Shown here piece by piece: positions 34,713 through 45,910 of a stretch of DNA of 64,000 nucleotides. The stretch lies in the NCBI GenBank assembly GCA_016110215.1, contig JADWQD010000007.1:1426001-1490000 (forward strand), read 5' to 3'. Numbering within the stretch: position 1 is the stretch's first letter; each line of letters opens with the position of its first letter. The position numbers and the translations under genes were made by a program. The stretch is from Capronia americana (taxonomy: Eukaryota; Ascomycota; Eurotiomycetes; Chaetothyriales; Herpotrichiellaceae). Below the pieces are notes generated by a model. That model was not told the DNA's origin. It did no database searches and worked only from the letters and a program-made list of their open reading frames with translations.

Positions 34713-36314
34713 TCATGGAGACACACTGCTGGGTGGATCTCCATTGACGACCCTGAGCTGGGGTATAGGAATGGGTGCGCTTCGAGAGGGTTCCTCAACC
34801 CGACTTCTTGCCTCGAGTTCCCGTCCTCTCTCGGCTTGGTACTCCTCGATCATCTCGGTCACTTGACGACTTTGAGCCTGGTGTAATGCGTCCAGCTCCA
34901 TCCGAGCTCGCGCGAACACTTCGATGGCGTTGTCCATTGCCAGCTTTGTTTCTTGGTATCTCTTGAGTAGTACGCTAAGTTCTTGTTGTGTTGCCTGTGT
35001 TCGCGCGCCGACAAGAGCTCGATCGGCGTCTTGGTATTGATGGTTGAGTCGCTTGCTGTTTTCCATGGCGATATTGCATCGGTTTCGCAATTCCTCCAGT
35101 TCAACCAGATGATCTTCGCGCAGGTGTCGTAAGGCGTGTCTTTGTTCAGGAGTCAAATGTTCCGCCGGAACATATGCGTGTCGCCCAGCTCTGTGGCCGG
35201 AATAACCCATCGAGATTCGGTGTCGATGGGATCCTGTACGATGCGGTCGGGCAGTCACGTTGAGCTCAATCTTGCTCTCTGCTTGCAACGATTCCGGCGC
35301 GTTGAAATCGCAGCCTTCATCCCAGTCTTTGTCAGTAACCGGCGGCATTACTTTGTTCAACACGTGCTTGGCATCGATACTCCGGCGACATTTCATGCAA
35401 GCCCGGTTCTTGGAGTACCCCTGGGAATTAACATATGCCGAGAGACATCTAGCATGAATGGCCATGTTGCAACATGTAATGACCGCCACGAAGTTGTTTG
35501 GTTCAAATTGAAGACAACAAGTTGGGCAGTCTCTCTTGTGCTCTTCCAGTGCCTTGATACTGTCTTCCGATGCTCGACTGAGAATTAGCATTGTCGCAGG
35601 TTTATTTGGGATCTCGGTGGCTGGTGTGGTGGGGACTGATGTAAACCGTCTGGGAGGAGAAATGCCCTCAATCACCGGAATATGTTGCGCATAGATTGAT
35701 GGCCTGTATGGCGGGGGACCGGAGAAATCAAAGGGAGTCGGCGCTGCGGTCAGGTTCCCAGAGGATGCTGCCGCATGTGCCTCCATTTCTCGACGACGCT
35801 CGGGGATTGCGGGGGCTGTCGGTTGGACGAAGAAATCATTGAAGGAGACAAGTCCTGGTTGTTGCTGCATGGAAGACTGACTGGGATGGCTGGTGAGAGC
35901 CGCAGATCGTGAGGCCTGATTCGGTCCAATATAGATTGGAGGGTGTGATGGCTGATTGAGGTCCATGCCGCGTAAGTCCTGAGCAAAGCCTGAACCTGAA
36001 GCGAGATACTGGAGAGCTGCGTCTTCTTCCAGAAAAGTGCCTATTGGGAGCCCCAGCGGCATGCCTGGTGGGATACCATGGAGGGTAGGTCCGAGAAAGT
36101 CGAAAGGAGATGGAAACCCTGGTCGCCTTGAAGTGGGAGGAGGACGTGAAGAGTCACTCATGATTCTTGCGTGAGGATTTTCAGTCTGAATCCTTCGACG
36201 TTTACGGGCGTGGTCTTCGGGGGGATTTTCTCTCTCAGGGCGATCTTGAGAGCCGGAGGGGCTGTGGTCCTCGTACACAGGCGGAGAGGACGACATCGGT
36301 TGGTAGTACTCCAT
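34713..36314 (-). CDS. RING-like zinc finger, coiled-coil protein
   Basis: Single exon, 533 aa. The N-terminal ~240 residues are Pro/Ser-rich and disordered with an NLS-like ARKRRRIQ. From residue 263 a Cys/His array follows, CPTC ... ITCCNMAIHARC ... CMKC, spaced like a RING or RING-variant finger, so E3 ubiquitin ligase activity is possible but not shown. Residues about 395-505 are charged and heptad-like (LREDHLVELEELRNRC, VFARARMELDALHQAQ) and should form a coiled coil. A Pro-rich tail ends PPSSVSP. Domain order of disordered N-terminus, RING-like finger and coiled coil is common in uncharacterised Pezizomycotina proteins. No specific orthologue recognised. Confidence 0.82.
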   Translation of the reverse strand: MEYYQPMSSSPPVYEDHSPSGSQDRPERENPPEDHARKRRRIQTENPHARIMSDSSRPPPTSRRPGFPSPFDFLGPTLHGIPPGMPLGLPIGTFLEEDAALQYLASGSGFAQDLRGMDLNQPSHPPIYIGPNQASRSAALTSHPSQSSMQQQPGLVSFNDFFVQPTAPAIPERRREMEAHAAASSGNLTAAPTPFDFSGPPPYRPSIYAQHIPVIEGISPPRRFTSVPTTPATEIPNKPATMLILSRASEDSIKALEEHKRDCPTCCLQFEPNNFVAVITCCNMAIHARCLSAYVNSQGYSKNRACMKCRRSIDAKHVLNKVMPPVTDKDWDEGCDFNAPESLQAESKIELNVTARPHRTGSHRHRISMGYSGHRAGRHAYVPAEHLTPEQRHALRHLREDHLVELEELRNRCNIAMENSKRLNHQYQDADRALVGARTQATQQELSVLLKRYQETKLAMDNAIEVFARARMELDALHQAQSRQVTEMIEEYQAERGRELEARSRVEEPSRSAPIPIPQLRVVNGDPPSSVSP

Positions 36315-38927
36315 TTACCTAAAACTCCCCCCGCAGTGACGACTGAACTGCTCCGAGCTCTGTCTGGGCTGTGTCGGAATTCTTACGGAATTGCGCGGTT
36401 TCTTGAAATGACCAGGTTGGTGTTTGGTCCGTGAAGTCTGATTGCCAGTGCCTCAGTCTGGTTGACCACGGTCTGTGCAGTGAAGATCCGAGCACTAGTC
36501 GGCCACCCCAGAGATCTTCAGCGGTGACGCTAGTTGATGGAGCCCGCACGCCACGCACAGGCAGCGGAATCCTGAACCTTAGCCCGATTCTCGTTGGATC
36601 TAGTGATCTTGACAGTGATATCAGGTCGCGGCAAGAAGGCAGAAGTAGGATTCGTGTTGTTCGAGGGCGATTCCACAGCCTCTCACGCTCACGTCGCTCG
36701 TTCGAATTGAAACTGTCGACAGTTTCTCTCACGGCCTCGCTCACGGGCCTTTTATATTCGGGGGGAAGTTGTTCGATAGCGGTATCGTTCTTATTGTTGA
36801 TATACTGTGCTAGACAACTCGAAATTATCGTCAACGTATGCCTTCACTGTTGGAGTAAAAGTTGCCTCAGCTGTGGACATATTCACCCAAACTCTAGTCG
36901 AGTAGTGCAAGTATGAGCATTCAGCATCCGTGGAGGACGTCGACACAGAGAGCAGTGGAAGAACGGTGGTGAAAGTAAGGTTGAGACAGAATATGGCTGG
37001 TCATGCGAGGTTGACAGGCAAAGTGCCTGGCTCCGCCAGTAACGAGTAACCCCGCCGCACCAGATCGGGTATCGGAATGGTGATGCACTTGTAACAGCAA
37101 CTGGTGACAGGCTTCGGCACGGCTGGAGGTGGAGAATTATTGCTTGGAAGTCAAGGTTGAAGCAAGGCGAGGTGGCCGCCCGAGCAGCCCGAGCGTTTGC
37201 TTAACTTGTCAGTTGAGTGACAGTGGCGCGGGCAAGATAGTTGCAATGCAGCTCAAACGTGGCAGCAGTAACCAGGAGATGCCGTCATTGATTGGTTCGC
37301 AACCGTCGGGCACCGGGGTGGAAGGCGAGTGTGATGGCGAGAAAGAGGGGTTGGAAGACGGCAGCCTCTTGTTGAGACCGTAATTCGGCTTCCTCCTTCA
37401 GGACTCTCTTCTTGTTTCGTCGTGCGTGTCAGCTCAAACCTGGCCACCACTTGACAAGGTTACAAGGGCAAGTTCGACTCGTTCACTCCGACCTTCGCTG
37501 TTTTAGGCCGCGCTTTCCGGGCACGTTTACCGTGGCTGCTCAGGTGACCAGGTCTGAGACCGTTAAAGACCCGGCGTCAGCTGCCGCTCCGATGATGATG
37601 ATGCTGCTCGGGCCAGCTCAAGGATGATGGGACTACGAAGGATGAGGCTATGCGGACATTACAAGAAGCAAAATAATTGCCCGCCTGCCGAGGCCACGGT
37701 AAGTGATGAATCAGCCTTGAGTGGAATACGCTCTGCACAGCCGTCAAAAAGGTCATATATCTGCCTTAGTGCCTGGATGAGCATAGAAGGAGGATCCCCG
37801 GGCATTCACTTGGATGCCACAGCCAGCTATTTATCTGCACCGGGGTTGCTGCTGCTTGAGAGGTACAGTATCAGTTGCCTTCTCTTACGGGAGACGGCAC
37901 TGTTGCCTGGTGTCCTTACTACGAAGAAATGCGGCCGAGATTGCATCATGATCACGGAAATTCTCAGCCTTCCGGTGAGGCGTCAAAGTTCAAGCTCACA
38001 TCTCACAGCACACATCTTCAGGCGCTGAGCTTGCCACCATATGCACCATGAATTCAAAATGCCACTTTTCGAGAGCTTTTGCGGCTTAAGGCGGAATATG
38101 GGAACCAGAGCAGGCAGCTGCCTGGTCAGTGGGCAAGGTGCACCTTCGGGGAGTGACGACGCGGCTCGGAACTCTTGCGACATGTCAACAGCATGGATTC
38201 TCCTATGGTCGCCAGAAGTAATAGAAGAATTGAGCTATTTTCATCCGAGACACATGGAACGGCACAACAGGTGCTGTGATGATGGTACAGGGGACATCCC
38301 AAATCTGCTAGCGAATAGTTGTAATAGCCCGAAATCGTTGCCGTCAAGCAGAGGAAACATTTGTGAAGCTTTGAGAACTCGAAAATGAGGACCAAGTCAA
38401 CTTGAAATGATTTGTTCTTGCTTCTGTCGGATCAGCACGCGGACTGGGTCTGGACCCAGTCCGCAGACCCAGTCCGAAATGACTTCAGCAGTTCCAAGAC
38501 ATTTAAAATAAGCACCGCAGAAAGAGAGCGAGAACCAAAAGGGCTTCTTGTAGCTTCAAGCACAAGATTCCTGATCTGTACATCCTCCTTGTCAGACAGA
38601 TTAGAAGTATTGCTCCAGGACGGAATGTGATAGTGATGAATGGAGGAGCAAAATGAAGGACTGGCACACATCCATCCTAAAATAACGTGACATTTGAAAC
38701 TAGGGGGAGCCAGGGAGGCGAGAGGGCGAGAGGGCGAGTTGTTCCCCTCGCTGTCCCCGACTTGTAGTTTTTGTTATCATTTCGCGACAAACCCATGGTA
38801 CGACGTGAGTCTGCCTTGTCTCCTTTAGTAACGATGATATAGCATCGCGACTATTGACGCTATACCGCTGGCACAATGAGCGGCCTGTGTTTCACTCACA
38901 CAACGATTTTCTTACTTTGTCCTTAGA
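36315..38927. other. divergent intergenic region, nothing confidently coding
   Basis: About 2.6 kb upstream of both the RING-like gene (-) and the cytochrome b5-like gene (+). Short frames only. It contains a perfect hairpin at 38441-38462. A possible 5' UTR intron of the cytochrome b5-like gene runs 38805-38926 (GTGAGT...CCTTAG); if unspliced, a 16-codon upstream ORF (38876-38926) ends one base before the ATG. Confidence 0.4.
38441..38475. repeat. perfect inverted repeat with a third arm copy
   Basis: GGACTGGGTC and GACCCAGTCC form a 10-bp perfect stem with a 2-base loop (38441-38462). After GCA a further GACCCAGTCC follows (38466-38475), giving two alternative hairpins. It lies in non-coding DNA 450 bp upstream of a start codon. 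Confidence 0.8.
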
Positions 38928-39857
38928 ATGGGCTGGCTTGCGGCAGGTTGCTGCACCGTCGTAGCGGGTTTCATTCTTTACAGATTTTATGTCCAGAACT
39001 TCGCAGATGGTGGTGAAAGACCGAAAGTCACAGCGGACCACACCGACACGAGTCAGCTGCCAGTCAAGATACCAGTATACGTTCAATCTGCATTGAAGCC
39101 GACGTACGAGGAGAACCTTGACAACGAGCCTCCCGTGAAAGCCCCGGTTCCTACAATGGAGATATCTCAGGCGAACGGCGGTCCTTTCAATGCAATGGCT
39201 GAAAAGTCTAGACAGAGGACGGAAGAGACGCTCAAGACATCTATGCCACCTCCTCCACCACGGAAGCCGAACAAATCATCGAGTCCACCTCGTCTCAAGC
39301 CTCTCAATTCCGTCAACGCTCTTGCAGCAACAGGCCCTGGACAAGGCTCCATCCGACCTCCTCCGTCGAGCGCCGCGTCTCTACGCGTCCCAGTGACCAA
39401 GCCTCTCCCAAACGCCTCACTTGCGCCTACATCCTCCATCATGCCACCAGGGAGGCAAGTCTCACGCAAAGTGATTCTGGAACCCGGCCACTCTCCACTC
39501 GACTGGGCCGCCTTGACAAACAATCCCAACAATAATCTCCGAGGCAAAGATGCGCCAGGAGAGAACCTACTTCGGATCACGCCTGCCCAGCTGAAAATGC
39601 AAAATGGCAGGAAAGAAAGAGACGCGTGGACGGTATACCAGGGAAAGGTGTACAACATTACTCCTTACGTACCGTTTCATCCTGGAGGTGCTGGCGAGAT
39701 CTTAAGGGGCGCAGGGAAAGATTCTGTCAAGCTCTTCATGGAGGTGCATCCCTGGGTGAACTGGGATGGCATGCTGAGTGAGTGTCTTGTTGGGATTCTG
39801 GTCAGCGAAGAGCAAGAGGCAGACGATGAAAGCGGGAGTTTAGACGAGATGGATTGA
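38928..39857 (+). CDS. membrane-anchored cytochrome b5-like protein (Irc21 type)
   Basis: Single exon, 309 aa. Residues 5-21 are a hydrophobic anchor (AAGCCTVVAGFILYRFY). Residues ~25-200 are Pro/Ser-rich linker. Residues ~213-295 are a cytochrome b5-like heme domain with ITPAQLKMQNG, DAWTVYQGKVYNITPYVPFHPGG and the second ligand in FMEVHPW. His251 (HPGG) and His274 are 23 residues apart, as expected for axial heme ligands. An acidic tail follows. The domain is closest in style to the b5 part of Ncb5or and to yeast Irc21, which lack a fused reductase. It probably transfers electrons at the ER or mitochondrial outer membrane; the partner is unknown. Confidence 0.88.
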   Translation: MGWLAAGCCTVVAGFILYRFYVQNFADGGERPKVTADHTDTSQLPVKIPVYVQSALKPTYEENLDNEPPVKAPVPTMEISQANGGPFNAMAEKSRQRTEETLKTSMPPPPPRKPNKSSSPPRLKPLNSVNALAATGPGQGSIRPPPSSAASLRVPVTKPLPNASLAPTSSIMPPGRQVSRKVILEPGHSPLDWAALTNNPNNNLRGKDAPGENLLRITPAQLKMQNGRKERDAWTVYQGKVYNITPYVPFHPGGAGEILRGAGKDSVKLFMEVHPWVNWDGMLSECLVGILVSEEQEADDESGSLDEMD

Positions 39858-40966
39858 TTTGCATCACGACTGAATACACCGACGGCACCAGACTTGCTGG
39901 ACGATCACATTATGGAACATCCCCCGGGTGGAGAATACTCCTGGCAATAGAATAGACGAGTGAGAATGCGGGCAATGTTTTTGGCAGAGCGTGCGGCATA
40001 CACGGAGTGGGCGACCTGTCTTCGGGATGCACAGACGAGATGAACACTTTGGACTATTATGATACGGCCGGCGTTTTCGGGCTTGCGAAGCCTTTTCCAC
40101 GATACCCAGATACATCATGGAGTTCTCCAACAAAAGGTGTCATAGACAGATATCGAAATCTTCTGGAAACGTCATCATCGAGCTCACCATATTTGCTCTC
40201 TTCGTCATCTTGGAATGCCGACCTATTCGTGGTTAAGAACGTACTCATTCGCCGTTCACCCACAGCACGCCCCCTTGGCTTAACCCTATAATTCAGGGTG
40301 CGACTGTTGAGTCTTCGTATAGTTATTTCGTCTTCAAGCCATCTTTGGTTATTCCCCGGGTTGGCATCTCGTATGCAGCCAGTTACTATATCTGGCCGGG
40401 CGACGATGGGAAACCTCCCAGAAGCACCCGCGTAACTGAAAAGATTCCCTTTCCTTGTTGCTTCTCAATGTTATCGTTTGGTGCTTACTGTTGAATGTGC
40501 CTGTCGTTCTCGATTGCGAGTGGATTCGGGGACCGCTAAGAACAAGAAGAGTTCTGGTCAGAGTCGCGGATAACCTGTTTCCACACATTTCGGGCAGAAT
40601 CAGGGAGAAGAGAGTATGATACATATGGAGTACGGAGTACGGTGGCCCTGTTTTCGGATCCCGAACAAGTATATGCGCGGATAGGTATGATTGCTGATGG
40701 TAACGGATCTATATCAGAGGTGTGAACGTCAAACTCCGTTCACGTTCAGGAGATATTGATTTGAGTCAACAAGAATGAAAGTCAAGCATCTCATGAGTCA
40801 GGCGGGCCCGTTAGTTGGTGCGCTTCACGATGTCATTTCAAGACTCTGCATCATATCCACCTTCACGGATCGTTATTTTCGATGTGCTTCGCGGCTACCT
40901 ATTCCGTCGGTGTTCAGTCCATTTGAAGTCCTTGACCCCGGCGTTCCAATCAATGATGTTCTCAAG
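39858..40966. other. intergenic, no confident gene
   Basis: About 1.1 kb. An 83-codon frame from ATG 40040 to 40291 is open but is opposed by an equally open antisense frame, and neither has a recognisable domain. An in-frame ATG at 40775 could extend the next gene; see that entry. Confidence 0.4.
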
Positions 40967-42891
40967 ATGTCGGCTCTGGGTACGGTACATCGCCTCATCA
41001 GAAAACCCGTAATTCCAACTTTCACATACACAGCTGGGAGCTTCATAGCGGCAGCAACAGAGGGCTGCACGATCTTTTCAGCCTCGTCCTTGCGCTGGAG
41101 CATCCACAGACCTCAAATTAGGTGCTCGTCAACTCTCCCTTCGTCGCCCATTTTTGAAGCAATCGCGAACCACGAACCAACCTCCTCTGCAGTCATCCAT
41201 GGCCTTTCTGGGCGCAAATTCAACTATGGCAGCTTGCTCCATGATGTTGCGACGGGAAAGGACAAGCTGTCCGCATTCGTTGAGGGCAGACCTCTGGCTG
41301 GGCAGAGGATAGCATTTCTTGCAGAAAATAGCTACGATTATGTAGGTGCGCAGGCAGTACAAGAATCAATCCTGGTACAACCGTTGACATCGTCCCAAAA
41401 GTGACTTTTCTCTCAATCCTGTCTCACGACGCAATTGCTGTGCCTTTGGCACATGCACATCCGATTAACGAGCTGCGGTATATCCTCGAGGACAGCAGAG
41501 CATTGCTGTTCTTGTCTACAGAGAAGTTTCGGGAGAAAGCAAAAGAAGTTGTCAAAGAAGGGAGCCACACGCCGAAGCTAAAGATCCTGTCGAAGGTCGA
41601 CAAGGGAGCCGAATTGCAAGAGCGTGTCAGATTCAACTCGGAAACAGTCGAAAATGGCGGACTCATGCTCTACACATCCGGCACCACCAACCGCCCGAAA
41701 GGCGTGGTTCTGTCCATGTCCAACATGATCGCCCAAGCACACTCTCTAATCGAAGCGTGGAAATACTCTCCCTCCGACCTCCTCCTGCATGTCCTCCCTC
41801 TCCATCACATCCATGGCACAATTAATGCACTCTTCGTACCGCTTATGGCGGGCAGCGCAATCGAGTTTGCATACCCGTTCAACCCAGATACCGTGTGGAA
41901 ACGCCTCGGATTGCCGTTCCTGCCTTCATCCCGTCTCTCGGACACGGAGAAACGCCCTGTAACATTCTTCACGGCGGTCCCCACAATCTACAACCGCCTA
42001 CTGGCCACCCACCCCTCCTTGTCACCAGAATTTCAATCCGCCACGCGATCAGCAATATCCCCCCAGAACCTCCGGCTCAATATCTCAGGCTCTGCGGCCC
42101 TGCCAACTCCGGTGAAACAAGCATGGAAAGGCCTCTCAGGCGGAAACGTTCTGCTAGAACGTTACGGAATGACTGAAGTCGGCATGGCCCTGTCCTGCGG
42201 TCTAACGTTTGAAGACCGCGTCGACGGCAGTGTCGGCTGGCCCCTCCCAGGCGTGGACGTCCGACTTGTGGACACGGAAACCAACACTGTCATTCCGGCG
42301 AGCGACCAATTCCACAAAGACACTAGAAACCCAAAGGAAGGAGAGATCCAACTCCGTGGTCCAACCATCTTCAAAGAGTACTTCCGCAACCCGACCGCCA
42401 CGGCAAAAGAATTCGTTGACCCCGACCATAATGACGCTAACAGAGAGAAATGGTTCAAAACAGGAGACATCGCCGTGCGCCAATTCATCCCAGGCACAGG
42501 CCAAAGCGATCAGACCTGGGCGAAAGGGCCCATGTACTTCATCCTCGGCCGCCTCTCCGTTGACATAATAAAAGTCGGTGGAGAAAAGGTCTCCGCCCTG
42601 GAAATCGAGCGCGAGTTGCTCTCCTTACCAGAAATATCGGAGACAGCCGTGGTCGGACTGCCGGATGAGAAGTGGGGGCAAAAGGTCGCGGCAGTGATAG
42701 TATTGAGCGAGAAGGGCAGCCTAGGGAAAGAGGGAGGTAAAGATTGGGGAATTATGGACTTGCGGAGGGCATTGAAGAATAGGTTGGCTATGCATAAGAT
42801 CCCTGTCGAGGTCAGGGTTGTCCAGAGTATCCCCAGGAACGCGATGGGAAAGATTAATAAGAAGACTTTGGTCAAGAATGTTTTCGGCTAA
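40967..42891 (+). CDS. acyl-CoA synthetase, ACSF3/malonyl-CoA synthetase type
   Basis: Exons 40967-41345 and 41402-42891 (56-nt intron, GTGCGC...AAAG, phase 1) give 622 aa. The adenylate-forming motifs are intact: LMLYTSGTTNRPKGVVLS (P-loop, about 213-230), HHIHGTINALFVPL, RYGMTEVGMALS, WFKTGDIA, LGRLSVDIIKVGGEKVSALEIERELL and the C-terminal lysine motif NAMGKINKKTLVKN. The RYGMTE-[IV]-GMALS form is typical of ACSF3, which activates malonate (and methylmalonate) in mitochondria. The start at 40967 is preferred because it yields an Arg/Ser-rich, acid-poor presequence-like N-terminus; starting at 40775 would add 64 unrelated residues. The exact substrate is inference. Confidence 0.88.
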
Positions 42892-43727
42892 AGAGGAGGG
42901 TGGTCAAACCGGGGGAGTTCGCCATGGCATTGTGAGTCTTGCGAGAGGCAACTACTGGCAAAGGCGCAGTCGGATACTATCGGATCCTACGGAATTTGTC
43001 GTCCCTGGCATTCAAAATTCCAGTGACACAATACTACAACAGTCAGAACTTGTGGCACAGTCGAAACAAGTGGCTACACCGAGACTGTGATTAAGAGTCG
43101 GCTACTAAAGAGGCTGATCCGGCTTTGGGCGTCAGTTCCAGCCTGATCACTCTATGACAGCACGGTCGATTGACCTGGGTTGATGCAGAGCTTCCTCAAG
43201 TAGAGCTCCAGCGTGTTGATGGACTTGACGAAACCTCTCGCTTACCATGATACTGGCTGTATTCAGAAACATGCGACGGCCAACAACCCGGAACAACGGG
43301 TCCGATTACGTGTCTCCTGAGCATGTACACCTGATGTTCCTTCCCTTTCCAGTGGCTATCGATGTAACAGACAGCATCACATACCAAACGCAGTTGTCTG
43401 GAAATGGATCTTCTTCCATCATTCCTTCTTTCTTTTTTGCTCTACCTGTCGAAGGTGAGAGGGAGGTTCGCTGTCCGAGCCCTGGGCTTTTACTTCTAGT
43501 GTGGGATTAGGACTGGATTTTCGAATGGTTGTTTAGGTACGGTGCTGGCGGTATGTCAAGGAGCACAACGGACGGAATGGGAGCTCATATCGCAATTGAC
43601 TAGCCCACGCATTTCATAAGCGAAGCGCCCTCAGCCCTCAGCGCCACTCCTCTTCTCAGAGAACGCGCGATAATCATTCATTCGTAATCAGCATTCCATC
43701 ATAATCATGATCGCATAACCAGCCCCA
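42892..43727. other. convergent intergenic region, no gene seen
   Basis: Lies between the acyl-CoA synthetase (+) and phospholipase C (-) 3' ends. No supported gene. Confidence 0.5.
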
Positions 43728-45494
43728 TCAATCTACCACGTCCAGCAGCTCAAACCTCACGCACAGCGAGCACCGCGTCTCCCGTCCTTTTAAGTCCAGC
43801 ATGCGAATAAAACTCCACCCCTCCACTGCGTACGACAGCCTCACGGCCGAGACCACCAGGATAGGGTTCCTCGCAAAGGCGTCGTCACTCTTGATCAACA
43901 GTCGGAGAAAGACCAATTCGTTGTCGTCGTACTCCCACTCGAGGACATCATCCCAGATGGGATCCGTGGGGGTTGAACTCGCCCACTTGTGCACCAGGCC
44001 GAGTTTGTGTTGTTTGTAGTGGCTGGTCTTGCGCTTGGGGATGTCGTCCTCGGTCAGGAAATCCGGGTGGTATAACGTGCAGGTGAGGTAGGGTTTGATG
44101 TCGTCTGCCTCGCGGCCCTCGGGAACGGGGATGTCGCATGCTCCTGCAACATGGAGGCGCAGTCTCTTGCGGCGTCCGGTGTTGAGGACGCCGTTTCCAC
44201 CGGCCCTCAAAGCGGCGGGCTTGAGGACGTAGCCGTCCGAGCCGCTGAAGAGGGCCTCGTTCAGTTGGATGCTTGCCCCGAAGGTTTGCCAATTCAGGGC
44301 GCAGATTTGCGCGCCAATGCCCCAGAATGCGACTGGTTTCAGGTTCCGCGATGAGATGCGCGTACCTTTGGGGTACACGCGCATCAAGTGGACGGCGTTG
44401 TGGCGGGCGATGTTTGGAGACTGGGCCGGCATATACGCCACGAGTCCCGACTCGGACATGTTTATGAGGTGGTCGTGCGGTGCGTCTTTGAGGCCGTCTT
44501 CGCCAAACCAGGAGTCGTCGCGAGGCTTCACGGACTGAGCATAGACGCCTAGCTCGGCAAGCTCGGGGACGATGATGGTGGGTGCTGCTTTTCTCTTTTC
44601 ATTGTATGCCTTTCGGGCCTGGGCTGCCTCTTCGTCCTCATCGGAAGACTCGGTGTCTTCATCTTCTTCGTCGTTTGGTTCGCTGGGGAAGTGGTATTCG
44701 ACGATCAGGACGATCTTGGAGCCAAGGTCTTCGAGCGTGACTTGTTCGCCTGTGCCTTGTTGCTCGCCGTGGCCTTTCTCGCGGATTGCTTTGCTCAAGA
44801 GACGGTCACCCCACACTTCCTTCATGATCTCAACGAGTCGTTGTTGACCATGTGCACCGCAGTGGTTCTCTAGCGACAACAGGACTGGAGCTGCTCGACG
44901 TCCCGGCCGGCCGACAGCCTGAGCGGCTTCCTCGTCAACAACATCACGGATCGTCTCACATACTGATCGGAACGGGATGTTAGAGACTAGTGTGTAGCCG
45001 TGCGTGACCTTCGGTTCGTCCTTGTCGTCTTCATTGTCCCAGGCGTCAATTTCAACGCAGCGCGAGCCGGTGTTAAGGGCTGTCTTGTATGCATCAGCCG
45101 AGGACGTGCCGTATAGTTGATGAGCAAGCAAGTAGGTATTGTGGCTTGAACTGATAAAGTACTCGGGCAAGGGATGTGATCTGTCGGTCACGTATGATGG
45201 CACGCTGATGTGGTCTCTGTTGACAAGAGCGTGTAGAGGCCCAGTCAACTCGGAGGGATTGTCCAGCCCGGCATCCTTCTCAGATAAGATGTCCTTGCTC
45301 ACCAGGTACTCTCTGAGAGCGGGGCTGACTCGTAGTTGGTGCTTGGTGACCTCGGATTCAAGGGCGGCATGGCCGCCACCGGCAACGGTTGAGGCATCGA
45401 TCACCTCACCGGCGTCTTCATCGTCAACCTTGCGCGACGGCTTCGAGGAAAACGGGTTCAGCTTCGCCATGCGCGAGGTGAGACGAGAAGTCAT
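43728..45494 (-). CDS. phosphoinositide-specific phospholipase C
   Basis: Single exon, 588 aa. Hydrolyses PtdIns(4,5)P2 to IP3 and diacylglycerol in Ca2+-dependent signalling. The X region begins PEYFISSSHNTYLLAHQLYG with catalytic His118. It continues with RCVEIDAWD and VTHGYTL with the second His at 165, then LSLENHCG. A strongly acidic X-Y linker (DEEDEDTESSDEDEE) follows. The Y region contains NMSESGLVAYMPAQSPNIARHN and RVYPKGTRISSRNLKPVAFWGIGAQICALNWQ. A C2-like domain (RLRLHVAGACDIPVP onward) ends the protein. The N-terminus is short, without a recognisable PH domain or EF hands, as in several filamentous-fungal isoforms. The start is the first ATG after an in-frame stop. Filamentous fungi carry several PLCs, so I do not assign PLC1. 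Confidence 0.93.
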   Translation of the reverse strand: MTSRLTSRMAKLNPFSSKPSRKVDDEDAGEVIDASTVAGGGHAALESEVTKHQLRVSPALREYLVSKDILSEKDAGLDNPSELTGPLHALVNRDHISVPSYVTDRSHPLPEYFISSSHNTYLLAHQLYGTSSADAYKTALNTGSRCVEIDAWDNEDDKDEPKVTHGYTLVSNIPFRSVCETIRDVVDEEAAQAVGRPGRRAAPVLLSLENHCGAHGQQRLVEIMKEVWGDRLLSKAIREKGHGEQQGTGEQVTLEDLGSKIVLIVEYHFPSEPNDEEDEDTESSDEDEEAAQARKAYNEKRKAAPTIIVPELAELGVYAQSVKPRDDSWFGEDGLKDAPHDHLINMSESGLVAYMPAQSPNIARHNAVHLMRVYPKGTRISSRNLKPVAFWGIGAQICALNWQTFGASIQLNEALFSGSDGYVLKPAALRAGGNGVLNTGRRKRLRLHVAGACDIPVPEGREADDIKPYLTCTLYHPDFLTEDDIPKRKTSHYKQHKLGLVHKWASSTPTDPIWDDVLEWEYDDNELVFLRLLIKSDDAFARNPILVVSAVRLSYAVEGWSFIRMLDLKGRETRCSLCVRFELLDVVD

Positions 45495-45910
45495 CTTGGA
45501 GTAATATGGCGATTCTGCGACCGCGCGGACTGCGGGAAGCAATATGATAGAATGAGGCTATCAGGTTTTCAATGTAGACTTGGAAGACTTGACGATGTCC
45601 GTACTCAAGCTATGACCTACTGAATGCCTACTCCAGTGTCTGTGAGACTCGATGAGATCCTTCACAGAGTCGTAACTTGGTGACGCGGCTGGAATGGCAA
45701 AAGCAGCGAGAAAGCTTGGCCTAGGTAAGCCCAGGAAGTCGTTAGGGCCTCCAGTGCCCTAGAAGAATCTACAGTAAGGCCTCTTTGTAGATTGTCGAGC
45801 TCCCGGCGCTCTGCTTTACAATGGAATGGAACAAAATCTTCTTTCTACGCACAGCCTAGGGGGATCAGTGTGACGACGGCACAGAGACACGTGGATCACC
45901 CGTCGCCAGC
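45495..45910. other. divergent promoter region (PLC / MBOAT)
   Basis: 416 bp shared upstream DNA. No gene and no clear TATA element. Confidence 0.5.

Noticed and set aside
40040..40291. 83-codon plus-strand frame after the cytochrome b5-like gene
   Set aside because: The antisense frame is equally open and neither shows a domain, so coding status cannot be decided.
45495..45542. 16-codon upstream extension of phospholipase C
   Set aside because: It has no ATG, only a TTG, and is bounded by in-frame stops.
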